Source: Alphaproteobacteria bacterium (lineage in GTDB: Bacteria > Pseudomonadota > Alphaproteobacteria > Rickettsiales > SXRF01). Taken from it: a stretch of 64,000 nucleotides of DNA. The DNA lies in NCBI GenBank assembly GCA_025360605.1, contig JANYBV010000018.1:179643-243642 (forward strand), given 5' to 3'. Below the pieces are notes generated by a model. It was not told where the DNA came from. It was given only the letters and a program-made list of their open reading frames with translations, and ran no database searches. Made by a program: the position numbers and the translations under genes. Below, in pieces: positions 46,883-56,932 of this stretch (its first letter is position 1; the number at the start of each line of letters is the position of its first letter).

Positions 46883-48133
46883 ATGGCATCTTTAATGGAA
46901 AAAAATGACGAACTAACCCGTGGTTTAGCAAGCTATGCCTGCAACCCGCTGGAAAGCCGTGGCCGCCTGTTCCGCGAAGAGGAGAGCAACACCCGCACCC
47001 TCTTTCAGCGCGACCGCGACCGTATCATCCACTCGACTGCTTTCCGCCGCCTCGAATATAAAACACAGGTGTTCGTCAACCACGAAGGCGACCACTACCG
47101 CACCCGCCTTACGCACAGTCTTGAAGTTTCGCAGCTGGCACGTTCCATCTGCCGCACGCTGGGCATTCAGGAAGACCTCGCCGAAACACTCGCGCTCGCG
47201 CACGACCTCGGTCACACGCCGTTTGGCCATTCCGGTGAGGACGCACTCGCCGAAGTAATGGAGCCGTTTGGCGGTTTTGACCACAACGCCCACACGCTGC
47301 GTCTTGTCAGCAGCCTCGAACAACGCTACGCCGAGTTTGACGGCCTGAACCTTACATGGGAAACCTTGGAAGGCATCGCCAAGCATAACGGCCCGCTGAT
47401 TAAGCCAACTCCGGCTTCTATCATCGGCAAGATGCTCAATCGCGTACAGCCGCATTCGTTGCCGCGCTTCATCACCGAATACAACGCCAAGCACGATCTT
47501 CGCCTCGACACCTATGCGGGTGCAGAAGCGCAGGTAGCTTCGCTGGCGGACGACATTGCTTATAACAACCACGACATTGACGACGGCCTGCGTGCAGGCT
47601 TGTTCACCATCGACCAGCTGGACGAAGTCGAAATGATTGGGAAGATTTTCCGCGAGGTGCGCTCGCGTTATCCGGGTATCGAGGAATCGCGCCTGATCCA
47701 CGAGTCTATCCGCCGCCTCATCAACCGCATGGTGACCGACCTCATCATACAAACGATGCAGAATATCAATAACGAACACATTGAAAAAGCGGATGATATC
47801 CGTAAGCTGGGCAAGCCTTTAGTGGCATTCTCGGCGACCATGCAGGAAACCAACGTGAAGCTTAAAGCGTTCCTGATGGAAAACATGTACCGCCATTATA
47901 AAGTCAACCGCATGGCCAGCAAGGCAAAGCGTGTGGTCAAGGAACTGTTCACTTTTTTCCTCAATGAGCCGCAGTGCCTGCCGACCAACTGGCGCAAGCT
48001 TGCTGGCGCTCCCAAAAGTGCGGCGACAGCGACGGTAGTGGCGGATTTTATCGCCGGTATGACGGATCGTTTCGCTCTCGATGAACACCGAAGGGTGTTC
48101 GACGTGCAGGCACGTTCTTGGTTGGGCAAATAA
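46883..48133 (+). CDS. dgt: Deoxyguanosinetriphosphate triphosphohydrolase-like protein
   Basis: 416 residues from ATG 46883; an in-frame GTG at 46841 would add 14 residues. HD-superfamily residues are RLTHSLEVSQLAR (first His) and LALAHDLGHTPFGHSG (His-Asp). The N-terminus ESRGRLFREEESNTRT and RDRDRIIHSTAFRRLEYKTQV is typical of dGTPase-like type 2 proteins. It lowers dNTP pools. It is followed by argS after 55 bases in the conserved alphaproteobacterial block. Confidence 0.93.
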   Translation: MASLMEKNDELTRGLASYACNPLESRGRLFREEESNTRTLFQRDRDRIIHSTAFRRLEYKTQVFVNHEGDHYRTRLTHSLEVSQLARSICRTLGIQEDLAETLALAHDLGHTPFGHSGEDALAEVMEPFGGFDHNAHTLRLVSSLEQRYAEFDGLNLTWETLEGIAKHNGPLIKPTPASIIGKMLNRVQPHSLPRFITEYNAKHDLRLDTYAGAEAQVASLADDIAYNNHDIDDGLRAGLFTIDQLDEVEMIGKIFREVRSRYPGIEESRLIHESIRRLINRMVTDLIIQTMQNINNEHIEKADDIRKLGKPLVAFSATMQETNVKLKAFLMENMYRHYKVNRMASKAKRVVKELFTFFLNEPQCLPTNWRKLAGAPKSAATATVVADFIAGMTDRFALDEHRRVFDVQARSWLGK

Positions 48134-48188
48134 GCCGTCAAAAATACCGGATCCCGCCTTCAGGCAGGGTGAAAAGGAAGAATAAAAA

Positions 48189-49943
48189 ATGAACATTTTC
48201 AAAAAAATAGAGCGCGAACTCCACCTTATCGTCAGCGGCCTGATGTCGCAGGGTGTGCTGCCTAATAATGTGGTTGCCAATAAAATCGAAGCCACACCGC
48301 CGCGTGAAGCCTCGCACGGCGATATTGCCACCAACGCTGCCATGGTGATTGCCGCGCAGATAGGAAAAACCCCCAAGGAAATCGCTGCATTACTGGCGGA
48401 AAACCTGAAAAATCTGGCGGGCATCACCAAGGTGGAAGTCGCTGGCCCCGGATTTATCAACCTTACGCTTGCGTCCAGCATCTGGCAGGAATCCGTCCTC
48501 GACATCATCGAAAACGGAAAGGATTACGGCAATTCCGAAATCGGCATGGGGCAGAAAATCAACGTAGAATTTGTCTCCGCCAACCCCACGGGACCAATGC
48601 ATGTCGGCCATGGCCGCGGCGCGGTGTACGGCGACGCGCTTGCCACGCTGCTCACCAAAGCGGGCTACAATGTCACCCGCGAATACTACATCAACGATGC
48701 CGGCGCGCAGGTTGATAAGCTGGCGGAATCCGCCCATTTGCGCTACCGCGAAGCGTGCGGCGAAGTCATTACTGACATTCCTGAAGGCCTCTATCCGGGG
48801 GACTACCTGATTCCGGTGGGGCAGGCGATCAAAGCCAAATTCGGCAATAAATACATAGGCGCCCCGCGTGAGCAGTGGCTTGCCGAAATCCGCACCATGA
48901 CGCTGGAAGCCATGATGGTCATGATCAAGGATGATCTGGCCGCTTTAGGTATATTCCACAATATCTTCACCTCCGAGCGTCAGTTGTCTGACTCAGGCAG
49001 GGTGGAGGAGGCGATTGCCCTGCTGGAAGGCAAGGGGCTGATTTATCGCGGTGTGCTGGAGCCACCCAAAGGCAAAACGCCGGACGACTGGGAACCGCGT
49101 GAACAAACACTGTTCAAATCCACCGATTTCGGCGATGACTGCGACCGTCCGGTGAAGAAATCCGATGGCAGCTGGACGTATTTTGCACCCGACATCGCCT
49201 ATCATTTCGACAAATGCAACCGTGGCTTCCACAAGCTGATCGACGTGTTCGGCGCTGACCATGGCGGGTATGTGAAGCGTATTCAGGCGGCCGTGAAGGC
49301 GTTGTCCGGCGGCAAGGTGACGTGCGAGGTCAAGCTTTGCCAACTGGTGAAATTCATGCGTGACGGCGAGCCACTGAAAATGTCCAAGCGCGCGGGCACT
49401 TTTGTTACGGTGCGCGAGGTGATCGACGAGGTGGGAAAAGACGTGTTCCGCTTCATCATGCTCACCCGCAAGAACGATGTGCCGCTGGACTTTGATTTTG
49501 CCAAGGTGATGGAGCAGTCCAAGGATAATCCGGTGTTTTATGTGCAATATGCCCATGCCCGCATCCACTCGATCATCCGCAACACCGGAACCGAACTGCC
49601 CGAAGCCATCAAAATGGCCAAAAACCCTACTCCGCACCTGCTTTCCCGCCTGATTCACCCCGAGGAGCTGGCGCTGGTTCGCCTGCTGTGCAATTGGCCG
49701 CGTCTGGTTGAATCGGCATCTCTGGGGCTGGAGCCGCACCGCATCGCGTTTTACCTGCAGGAAGTGGCTGCGGCGTTCCATTCGTTCTGGAATCTCGGCA
49801 ATGACGATGTCGGGCTTCGTTTCATCGTCAAACAGGATGTTGAGCTGACAGCGGCAAGGATTACGCTGGTGCGGGCAGTTGCGGTTGTAATTGCCTCCGG
49901 ATTGACCGTATTAGGGGTTGAACCTGTTGAGGAACTACGGTAA
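48189..49943 (+). CDS. argS: Arginyl-tRNA synthetase
   Basis: 584-residue class I synthetase. The HIGH motif is [12 protein letters not shown] (about 137-148) after SANPTGPM; the KMSKS-like loop is [10 protein letters not shown] near residue 398; the C-terminal anticodon-binding helical domain ends in EPVEELR. An AAGGAAGA stretch precedes the ATG. Charges tRNA-Arg. Followed after 48 bases by a SPOR gene. Confidence 0.97.
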   Translation: MNIFKKIERELHLIVSGLMSQGVLPNNVVANKIEATPPREASHGDIATNAAMVIAAQIGKTPKEIAALLAENLKNLAGITKVEVAGPGFINLTLASSIWQESVLDIIENGKDYGNSEIGMGQKINVEFVSANPTGPMHVGHGRGAVYGDALATLLTKAGYNVTREYYINDAGAQVDKLAESAHLRYREACGEVITDIPEGLYPGDYLIPVGQAIKAKFGNKYIGAPREQWLAEIRTMTLEAMMVMIKDDLAALGIFHNIFTSERQLSDSGRVEEAIALLEGKGLIYRGVLEPPKGKTPDDWEPREQTLFKSTDFGDDCDRPVKKSDGSWTYFAPDIAYHFDKCNRGFHKLIDVFGADHGGYVKRIQAAVKALSGGKVTCEVKLCQLVKFMRDGEPLKMSKRAGTFVTVREVIDEVGKDVFRFIMLTRKNDVPLDFDFAKVMEQSKDNPVFYVQYAHARIHSIIRNTGTELPEAIKMAKNPTPHLLSRLIHPEELALVRLLCNWPRLVESASLGLEPHRIAFYLQEVAAAFHSFWNLGNDDVGLRFIVKQDVELTAARITLVRAVAVVIASGLTVLGVEPVEELR

Positions 49944-49991
49944 AAATTCTGGGAATAAAATTTCTAAGCGTATCTTTAAGGACATAGCCGA

Positions 49992-51185
49992 ATGAAAAAC
50001 GAAGCAGATTTGAGTGATCTGGTTATCGTATCCAACGACAGCGGTTTAACGCGTTGGGCACCGTTAGTGGTGGTTCTGGGCGTGGTTGCGGGCTTTGTTA
50101 CTCTGTCGTGGTATGCGTATCATGCTGGCATCCAGTCGGTAAAAGAAGAAGACCTTGTGGTGGTGGAAGCCGATAAAACCCCGATGAAAGAAAAGCCTTC
50201 CGATCCGGGTGGCATGCAGTTTCCTAATCAGGACAAGACTGTATTTGAAACATTTTCCGGTAATTCAAAGCAACCTCCAAAGGTGGAACGTGTACTCCCT
50301 GTGCCTGAAGAGCCTATGGCGAAGGAAAAAGATCCGGAAGCCTCCGGAACGACTACATGGGTGAACAAGGACATTGCTAAAACCGGCACTGAGCAAGTGA
50401 TTGGCAAGGATAAAGACACCGGTAAAAAGATGGTGGATAAGTCGAAAGTGGCTGCTTCTGTCGCTGCTCCGGATGAAAAACCGGTTTACACCATCAAAGA
50501 CCCGAAAGACCATCAGGTCATTGCTGCGCAGTCAGCGTCGGATGATGAGCAGAGTGTCACTTATGTTGCCCCGAAAAAAGGCGCGGCGGCCACCAAAGCG
50601 GCTGACAAGGCGCTGCATGCTGATGAAAAACCTGCAATAGACAAGCCTGCGCCGTTCACTCCTGAAAAGGCCGAGGCCATTGCCCGTGCAACCGGTGATG
50701 ATGCCGGTGAAAGCGCCCCGCCGCATGACGATGTAACATCTGAAGATGCGCCAAAAGAAAATACCGAAAAGGCCAATAAAGAGGCGGAAAAACCTGCGGC
50801 ATTCGCTCCTTCCGCTGCGAAGGAAGTGAAAGAGGAAAAGCCGGTGGCGAAGGCAGAGCCAGAGAAGAAAGCTGCCGAGAAAAAAGAGCCTGCTAAAAAG
50901 TCGGCAGCCCCTGAAACGCATGTGGCGGCTAATGGCGGGCATTTTATGGTACAGCTTGGCGCGTACCGCTCCGAGGATGAAGCCAACGACACATGGGAAA
51001 AAATGCACCTGAAGCACAAAGACCTGTCGGACAAAAAGCCGGTGGTTGTGCGTGCCGATCTGGGTTCCAAAGGCATCTATTACCGCCTGCGTGTGGGCGG
51101 TTTGTCGTCGGCGGCAGATGCCAAGGCGTTGTGTCATGCGCTCTCCTCTAAAGGGCAGGCCTGTCTCATCCCAACTGACAAATAG
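49992..51185 (+). CDS. SPOR-domain cell-division-associated protein
   Basis: 397 residues: a short cytoplasmic start, one membrane helix (about 21-42, WAPLVVVLGVVAGFVTLSWY), a long Lys/Glu/Ala/Pro-rich periplasmic linker (45-310) and a SPOR domain (about 318-395, GHFMVQLGAYRSEDEAN ... YYRLRVGGLSSAADAKALC). SPOR domains bind denuded septal peptidoglycan. It lies between argS and nagZ as in other alphaproteobacteria. Confidence 0.9.
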   Translation: MKNEADLSDLVIVSNDSGLTRWAPLVVVLGVVAGFVTLSWYAYHAGIQSVKEEDLVVVEADKTPMKEKPSDPGGMQFPNQDKTVFETFSGNSKQPPKVERVLPVPEEPMAKEKDPEASGTTTWVNKDIAKTGTEQVIGKDKDTGKKMVDKSKVAASVAAPDEKPVYTIKDPKDHQVIAAQSASDDEQSVTYVAPKKGAAATKAADKALHADEKPAIDKPAPFTPEKAEAIARATGDDAGESAPPHDDVTSEDAPKENTEKANKEAEKPAAFAPSAAKEVKEEKPVAKAEPEKKAAEKKEPAKKSAAPETHVAANGGHFMVQLGAYRSEDEANDTWEKMHLKHKDLSDKKPVVVRADLGSKGIYYRLRVGGLSSAADAKALCHALSSKGQACLIPTDK

Positions 51186-51190
51186 GCATC

Positions 51191-52255
51191 ATGTCTTCCG
51201 TTTTATCAGCCGCGATATTTGATACAGCCGGCCCAACCTTAAGCGCCGACGAGAAGGCGTTCTTCCGTGATATCAATCCGTTTGGCTACATCCTGTTTGC
51301 CCGCCACTGCACCGATCCGGACACGGTGAGGCGTCTGGTCGGTGAACTGAAATCTCTGTCAGGGCGCGACCGTTTGCCCATCCTGATTGATCAGGAGGGG
51401 GGGCGAGTAGCCCGCCTGAAGCCGCCGCACTGGCCGAAATATGCTCCTGCCGGAACCTTTGCTGCCCTCGCCAAGCGTGACCGCGAAAAAGCGCACAAGG
51501 CCGTCTATTTAAATGCCCGCTTAATCGCCAGCGACCTGCACGCGCTTGGCATCACCGTCGATTGCGCCCCGCTGGCTGATCTGCCTATCAAAGGTGCGCA
51601 CGATATCATTGGCGACCGCGCCTTCGGCACCGAAGCCGAGCAGGTGGTGTATTTAGGCCGCGCCATGGCGGCAGGGCTGATGGACGGCGGCATCATCCCT
51701 ATTTTGAAACACATCCCCGGACATGGCCGCGCCACCGCTGACAGTCACGACGAGGTGCCAATTGTGCACGAGTCGCTGGAAGTGCTGCGCGCTACCGATT
51801 TTGTACCGTTTAAAATGCTCGCCAACCTGCCGATGGCAATGACCGCGCATGTGTTGTACACCGCGATTGACGAAGAGCAGATGGCGACATTATCGAAAAA
51901 AACGATCGATTTGATTCGTAATGAGCTGGGCTTTAAAAACCTGCTGATGTCGGATGCGCTGGATATGAAATCATTGGCGCATATGGAACTGGGTGAACGC
52001 GCTCGTGCCTGTCTGGCAGCGGGTTGCGACATTGCCATGCATTGCAATTCCTCGTTTGCCGAAAAGGTACAGGTTGCGGATGGAGTGTGTGCGCTGGAAG
52101 GTGAATCGCTGGAGCGTGCCGTGCGTGCGATGAATTCGGTAAAAACCCCGAAGAATTTTGACCCTGTGGAAGCACGTCAGGCGCTTGAGGCATTACTCGG
52201 CGATGTCAAAGATGCCTACCAGACAGGATACATTCATGTGGGACTCAATAATTGA
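51191..52255 (+). CDS. nagZ: Beta-N-acetylhexosaminidase (peptidoglycan recycling)
   Basis: 354 residues of glycoside hydrolase family 3. The signature KHIPGHGRATADSHDE (about 176-191) carries the catalytic His/Asp dyad; the nucleophile Asp is in LMSDALDMKS near residue 256. It removes GlcNAc from anhydro-muropeptides in the cytoplasm. It overlaps the next gene by 20 bases. Confidence 0.93.
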   Translation: MSSVLSAAIFDTAGPTLSADEKAFFRDINPFGYILFARHCTDPDTVRRLVGELKSLSGRDRLPILIDQEGGRVARLKPPHWPKYAPAGTFAALAKRDREKAHKAVYLNARLIASDLHALGITVDCAPLADLPIKGAHDIIGDRAFGTEAEQVVYLGRAMAAGLMDGGIIPILKHIPGHGRATADSHDEVPIVHESLEVLRATDFVPFKMLANLPMAMTAHVLYTAIDEEQMATLSKKTIDLIRNELGFKNLLMSDALDMKSLAHMELGERARACLAAGCDIAMHCNSSFAEKVQVADGVCALEGESLERAVRAMNSVKTPKNFDPVEARQALEALLGDVKDAYQTGYIHVGLNN

Positions 52256-52898
52256 CCTATCAGCGTGGGTGATTCCGGTCATCCTCGCCATCATGCTGCA
52301 CGAGGTGGCGCATGGCTGGGTGGCCGAGCGTTTTGGCGACAACACCGCCCGCGTGCTGGGGCGCATTTCCCTCAATCCTCTGAAACATGTCGACCTGTTT
52401 GGAACCGTTATTTTCCCTGCTGTCCTTATTGCCTTGGGTTCGCCGATGTTGTTTGGCTATGCCAAACCGGTTCCGGTCAATTTCGGCAACCTGCACCCGC
52501 CGCGCATGGGCATGCGTGTGGTGGCACTCGCAGGGCCTGTTACCAATGTCATACTAGCGGTTATTACCGGTTTGCTGCTGCATGTCGATCATTTCGTCAC
52601 ACCCGAGCAGGCACCGTGGCTGTTTTTAAACCTGTACCGCTTGCTGGTGCTGAATTGCGGGCTGGCGGTGTTCAATATGCTGCCGATTATGCCGCTTGAC
52701 GGCGGGCGGGTGGTTTTTTCATTTTTGAGTGGCACGCCCGCGCGCTGGTTTGCCAAGCTGGAGCGGCGCGGGATATGGATTGTGTTCGCCCTGATGATCG
52801 GGTTGCAGGGGCTGGGCTATAACCTGAATGACATCATTGGTTTTCCGGTCTACGGGCTGCTGAAAGCCGTTATGTTCGTAACCGGAAACAGCCTGTAG
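52236..52898 (+). CDS. Site-2-type M50 zinc metalloprotease
   Basis: 220 residues from ATG 52236 (an upstream frame to 52158 lies within nagZ). About six hydrophobic helices; HEVAHGW (residues 22-28) is the HExxH zinc motif and MLPIMPLDGGR near 152 carries the third ligand. GYAKPVPVNFGNL is typical of the SpoIVFB-like branch. It cuts within or near the membrane. It occupies the place where scpA-scpB usually lie between nagZ and tatA. Confidence 0.88.
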   Translation: MWDSIIDLSAWVIPVILAIMLHEVAHGWVAERFGDNTARVLGRISLNPLKHVDLFGTVIFPAVLIALGSPMLFGYAKPVPVNFGNLHPPRMGMRVVALAGPVTNVILAVITGLLLHVDHFVTPEQAPWLFLNLYRLLVLNCGLAVFNMLPIMPLDGGRVVFSFLSGTPARWFAKLERRGIWIVFALMIGLQGLGYNLNDIIGFPVYGLLKAVMFVTGNSL

Positions 52899-52973
52899 GC
52901 CAAAACGTGCTTTGCGTGAGGCGGCGGACTATGCTATTGCTGCAACCACATTATTACATAAGGAGATTTGGCA

Positions 52974-53156
52974 ATGGGACTCAGTTTTTGGCACATGTTG
53001 CTCATACTGATCGTGGTATTCGTGATTTTTGGGGCGGGCAAGCTGCCGAAAGTGATGGGCGATGTAGGTAAGGGCATCCGCTCGTTAAAAGATGGCCTCA
53101 AGGGTGAAGATGAAGTAACCCCACCCAAAATCGAGCAAAAAGACAAAGCCAGCTAA
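52974..53156 (+). CDS. tatA: Sec-independent translocase subunit TatA
   Basis: 60 residues from ATG 52974, preceded by AAGGAG (52959-52964). One membrane helix (SFWHMLLILIVVFVIFGAG), the hinge GKLPKVMGDVGKGIRSLKDGLKG, and an acidic tail. It forms the protein-conducting ring for folded Tat substrates. First of tatA-tatB-tatC. Confidence 0.93.
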   Translation: MGLSFWHMLLILIVVFVIFGAGKLPKVMGDVGKGIRSLKDGLKGEDEVTPPKIEQKDKAS

Positions 53157-53171
53157 CGCGGCTTACCCCCC

Positions 53172-53471
53172 ATGTTTGACTTCTCGTTCGCCGAAATGGC
53201 ACTCGTTGTCGTGGTTGCCGTGTTATTCATCGGGCCGAACGAGCTGCCCGTGGTCATCCGCACGATTGCCAAGGCCGTGCGCGCCATCCGCTCGCTGGGC
53301 AAGGAGTTGCGCGGGGTATTTGACGAAATCGCCCGCGAATCCGGCCTTGAGGAAATGGCCAAAGATGTCAACGAGATCACCATGATCAAGGGTGACGACG
53401 GCAAGATGTACGAGGCGTATAACATGGCTCCGCTACCGCCTAAAAAGGACGACAGCGCGGGCACACCATGA
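53172..53471 (+). CDS. tatB: Sec-independent translocase subunit TatB
   Basis: 99 residues: MFDFSFAEMALVVVVAVLFIGP membrane helix with the Glu of the TatB family, then the amphipathic helix LPVVIRTIAKAVRAIRSLGKEL and a coiled region. It binds twin-arginine signals together with TatC. The stop overlaps the tatC start by 4 bases. Confidence 0.92.
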   Translation: MFDFSFAEMALVVVVAVLFIGPNELPVVIRTIAKAVRAIRSLGKELRGVFDEIARESGLEEMAKDVNEITMIKGDDGKMYEAYNMAPLPPKKDDSAGTP

Positions 53472-54239
53472 CCGATGAACTCCCCAGCCAGCCGCTGTTG
53501 CAGCATTTAATCGAGTTGAAGCGCCGCCTCATCATCTGCATCATCACCTACGCCATCGCCACCACCCTGTGCTACATGGTGGCGCAGCCGATTTACGCGT
53601 TTTTAGTGCAGCCGCTGGCCGAGGCGTTTCCTAATCCCGAACACCGCCGCCTGATTTATACCGGCCTGACCGAGGCCTTCGTCACACCTGAAGCTGGCGG
53701 TTTTCGCCGGATTTTTCATTTCATTTCCTGTAATTGCCTCACAGTTTTACCTGTTCATGGCTCCGGGTTTATATAAAAAAGAACGCCGCGCCCTGATTCC
53801 CTATCTGGTGGCGGCTCCGGTGTTGTTTATCAGCGGGGCGGCCTTTGCCTATTATTTCATTTTTCCGGCGGCGTGGAAGTTTTTCCTGAGCTTTGAATCG
53901 GCAGGCGGGGTAGGCGGGCTGCCGATCCAGCTGGAAACCCGTGTGTCGGACTACTTAAGCATCGTCATGCATCTGATGATGGCGTTCGGCCTGTCGTTCC
54001 AGCTTCCGGTGGTGTTGGTGCTGCTGGTGAAGGCGGGGGTCATGACCATTGAAAACCTCAAAAAAGGCCGGCGTTACGCCATTGTGCTGATTGTAACCGT
54101 GGCAGCGTTCATCACGCCGCCGGACATTTTCAGCCAGATTGCGCTTTCGGTGCCGCTATACCTTTTGTATGAAATGTCGATTCTGTTTTGCAGCTATCTG
54201 GAAAAAAAGAAGGGTGAAGTTTATGCACCCGACATTTAA
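53468..54239 (+). pseudogene. tatC: tatC, interrupted by a frameshift near 53685
   Basis: The TatC reading frame runs from ATG 53468 to about 53685 (MTDELPSQPLLQHLIELKRR ... YTGLTEAFVT) and continues in another frame to the stop at 54239 (LKLAVFAGFFISFPV ... MAPGLYKKERRALI ... ITPPDIFSQIALSVP). Restoring two bases before CTGAAGCTG (for example making ACATAC from ACAC) gives about 257 residues, the normal length, with the family sequence TEAF-TYLK restored. All other family segments are intact. It may be a true loss, a tolerated frameshift or a sequence error; since tatA and tatB look intact, error or recent mutation is likeliest. Confidence 0.85.
54132..54227 (+). repeat. tatC tail, copy 1 (in the tatC frame)
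   Basis: Codes for SQIALSVPLYLLYEMSILFC and what follows. By my alignment it shares about 80 of 96 bases with 54718-54813. It is the tail currently attached to tatC. Confidence 0.85.
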
Positions 54240-54717
54240 GGATTGTTTTGATGGGCTGGCCAAATCGGCGGCGAGCTACCGTGTCCTGCTGTCGGGCGAC
54301 CTGCACGAACGTAACGAGGCGTTGCTGGGTGTTGTGGTGAAAAGTAACTGCCAACCCAACGATGGCCCGATGGATCACCTCGATGCGCATAATACCATCA
54401 TTACTTTGCTCTATCAGGGGCAGCCGAAGGAGTGGGAGAGAACGCTGGAGGCATGCGTAGGCGACGGGGAGCGTGTATCCACCAGTGATAATGCAGCGAT
54501 AGAAAAGGGGCAACCTGTGCATGCCATCAGGATGCATTGTGGGTTTGAAGGCTACAATCTGGATATAAAAACGAGGGGCAAACTAAGGGATATGCTGGAC
54601 GCATTGCTGCAAAAAGGGCTGGTTTCGCAGCCCATTGTTGAGGCGGCGTATCAGGAATGTGATCTTTTACCAAGAAAATCAAAGGAAACAGGCGGTCACG
54701 GCTCTGTAAGGCAGTAA
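54223..54717 (+). CDS. Unknown ORF inserted between tatC and its displaced tail
   Basis: 164 residues from ATG 54223, overlapping the end of tatC by 17 bases; an earlier in-frame start at 54139 would lie fully inside tatC. Not recognised. It appears to be a soluble alpha/beta protein (SYRVLLSGDLHERNEALLGVV, IRMHCGFEGYNLDIK) with a polar tail. The stop codon is directly followed by the second tatC-tail copy. Position and flanking repeats suggest arrival as a cassette. Confidence 0.6.
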   Translation: MHPTFKDCFDGLAKSAASYRVLLSGDLHERNEALLGVVVKSNCQPNDGPMDHLDAHNTIITLLYQGQPKEWERTLEACVGDGERVSTSDNAAIEKGQPVHAIRMHCGFEGYNLDIKTRGKLRDMLDALLQKGLVSQPIVEAAYQECDLLPRKSKETGGHGSVRQ

Positions 54718-54813
54718 AGCCAGATTGCGCTTCCGGTTACGCTTTACCTGTTGTATGAAATGTCGATTTTGTTTTGTAGCTACGTAGAAAAAAAGAAAGT
54801 GCAAGTCCATGCA
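54718..54813 (+). repeat. tatC tail, displaced copy 2
   Basis: Reads SQIALPVTLYLLYEMSILFC and continues to VQVHA-stop, with the stop overlapping the serS ATG region. No start or upstream tatC sequence precedes it. It looks like the original 3' end of tatC, in the usual overlap with serS, left behind when a new tail was acquired upstream. Confidence 0.85.
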
Positions 54814-56080
54814 TGATATTAAATCCATCCGCCAGAATCCCGATGTTTTCGACGCCGGCCTGAAGCGTCGCGGGCTTGTACCTGAATCAGCTAAGATATT
54901 AGATCTGGATATTACACGACGTCATTATCAAACGCGTTTGCAGGAATTGCAAAATGAACGTAACCAGATAGCTAAGAAAATTGGTCAGGCCAAAGCTAAA
55001 GGTGAGGACACCTCTGCAATTATGGAGGATGCAAAACGCATCAACTATCAAATTCCAGAATTGGAAGAAATGTTGGCTACAAAAGACGAACTAGAATCAC
55101 TTCTCGAAACCATTCCCAACCTCCCTGCTGCCGATGTGCCTGAAGGTGCGGATGAGCATGGCAACAAGGAAGTGCGCGTGGTTGGCACCAAACCGGTGAT
55201 GAATTTCACGCCTAAACTGCATGATGATTTGGGCGTGGCCCTGAAGCTCATGGATTTTGACGGTGCGGCCAAACTTTCCGGCGCACGTTTTGTCGTCCTG
55301 AAAGGCGCACTCGCGCGCATGGAACGTGCGCTTGCCAATTTCATGCTCGACATCCACACCACGCAATTCGGTTACACCGAGCATGTGCCGCCGTTCATGG
55401 TCAAAGACGCTGCCGCTTATGGCACCGGACAATTGCCGAAATTCTCCGAGGATTTATTTAAAACCACCAATGGCTTCTGGCTCATCCCCACCGCCGAGGT
55501 GCCGCTGACCAACCTGTCGGCCGATTCGATCATCGACGAAGACGCGCTGCCGTTGCGCCTGACCGCCTACACCCCGTGTTTCCGTTCGGAAGCGGGCGCT
55601 GCGGGCAAGGACACACGCGGCATGATCCGCCAGCACCAGTTCTCGAAGGTTGAGCTGGTTTCCATCGTGCATCCCGACAAATCCGAAGAAGAGCACGAGC
55701 GTATGACCAATGCCGCCGAAACCATTTTGCAAAAGCTCGGCCTGTGCTACCGCGTGATGCTGCTGTGTACGGGCGATATGGGCTTTTGCTCGCGTAAAAC
55801 GTATGATCTCGAAGTGTGGATGCCAGGGCAGGATGCCTTCCGCGAAATCTCCAGCTGCTCCAACTGCGGCGATTTTCAGGCACGCCGCATGAAAGCGCGT
55901 TTCAAAGGCAAGAATGCCAAGGAAACCCAGTTTGTCCACACGCTCAACGGTTCCGGTCTTGCCATTGGCCGCACCATGGTCGCCATTCTCGAAAACTACC
56001 AGCAGACGGATGGCTCCATCATCGTGCCCGAAGCCCTGAAACCGTATATGGGCGGCCTTGAAAAGATTGTTGCCGCATGA
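54809..56080 (+). CDS. serS: Seryl-tRNA synthetase
   Basis: 423 residues, class II. The N-terminal coiled-coil arm (about 30-105) binds the long variable arm of tRNA-Ser; motif 2 is [21 protein letters not shown] near 268 and motif 3 is [19 protein letters not shown] near 384. Codons of the first 100 residues (54.88-55.10 kb) are visibly more AT-rich than the rest, suggesting a recombination junction. The start overlaps the displaced tatC tail. The stop overlaps surE by 4 bases. Confidence 0.96.
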   Translation: MHDIKSIRQNPDVFDAGLKRRGLVPESAKILDLDITRRHYQTRLQELQNERNQIAKKIGQAKAKGEDTSAIMEDAKRINYQIPELEEMLATKDELESLLETIPNLPAADVPEGADEHGNKEVRVVGTKPVMNFTPKLHDDLGVALKLMDFDGAAKLSGARFVVLKGALARMERALANFMLDIHTTQFGYTEHVPPFMVKDAAAYGTGQLPKFSEDLFKTTNGFWLIPTAEVPLTNLSADSIIDEDALPLRLTAYTPCFRSEAGAAGKDTRGMIRQHQFSKVELVSIVHPDKSEEEHERMTNAAETILQKLGLCYRVMLLCTGDMGFCSRKTYDLEVWMPGQDAFREISSCSNCGDFQARRMKARFKGKNAKETQFVHTLNGSGLAIGRTMVAILENYQQTDGSIIVPEALKPYMGGLEKIVAA

Positions 56081-56835
56081 GCAGGATTTTAGTTTCCAAC
56101 GACGATGGCATTGACGCGGAAGGCATTGTTGTCCTCGAGCGCATTGCTAAAACGCTCTCTGACGATGTGTGGGTGATTGCACCCGAGCTGGAACAAAGCG
56201 GCGCCAGCCATTCGCTGACGTTGCACACGCCGGTGCGAATGCGTAAGCGCGACGAACGTCACTATGCCATCAGCGGCACGCCCACCGACTGCGTACTGCT
56301 CGCGCTGAAAGAAATCATTCCGGTGAAACAAAAACCGGTGACACTGGTGCTTTCGGGCATCAATAAAGGCTCCAACGCCGCCGACGACATCACCTATTCG
56401 GGAACCGTCGCCGCCGCCATGGAAGGCACGATTTTAGAGGTTCCCTCCATTGCCCTCAGCCAGCTGACCGACGACGGTGAATTTGTACGCTGGGACACCG
56501 CCGAGCATCACGCCGCCCCCATCATCAAAAAATTATTGCAACAGGGCTGGCCGGCGGAAACTTTTATCAACCTCAATTTCCCTAACTGCGCGCCCGATGA
56601 AGTGAAGGGCATCCGCGTATGTTCGCAGGGCAAACGCCGTGTGAGCGTCAACCTGACGGGGCGTATCGACCTGAAGGGGCGTCCCTATTTCTGGCTGGGC
56701 GGCGAGCGCGACAACACGGCGATCAAATCGGGTGTGGATGTGGAATTCCTGCATGCCGGATATATCACCATCACGCCGATCAGCATGGACATGACCGACC
56801 GTTCGACGATGGAAAAAATCAGCGCGGCGTTTTAG
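56077..56835 (+). CDS. surE: 5'/3'-nucleotidase SurE
   Basis: 252 residues, normal length. The metal site is [13 protein letters not shown] (Asp8, Asp9), followed by SGTPTDCV and [18 protein letters not shown], the SurE signature. It dephosphorylates nucleoside monophosphates. Translationally coupled to serS and followed by pcm, a widely conserved pair. Confidence 0.96.
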   Translation: MSRILVSNDDGIDAEGIVVLERIAKTLSDDVWVIAPELEQSGASHSLTLHTPVRMRKRDERHYAISGTPTDCVLLALKEIIPVKQKPVTLVLSGINKGSNAADDITYSGTVAAAMEGTILEVPSIALSQLTDDGEFVRWDTAEHHAAPIIKKLLQQGWPAETFINLNFPNCAPDEVKGIRVCSQGKRRVSVNLTGRIDLKGRPYFWLGGERDNTAIKSGVDVEFLHAGYITITPISMDMTDRSTMEKISAAF

Positions 56836-56932
56836 TTCCCTTTAAAACTTTATTAAGTCTTTAACGCTATCACTAGTGTGTAATAAACGCACACGCACAC
56901 AATTTATAGTGAATACGAGTAAGCGAGAGTCC

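Noticed and set aside
48148..48170. CCCGCCTTCAGGCAGGG hairpin before argS
   Set aside because: Imperfect short stem not followed by T residues; no evidence for termination or regulation.
54139..54222. Longer N-terminus for the inserted ORF
   Set aside because: Those 28 residues are simply the tatC tail read in another frame.
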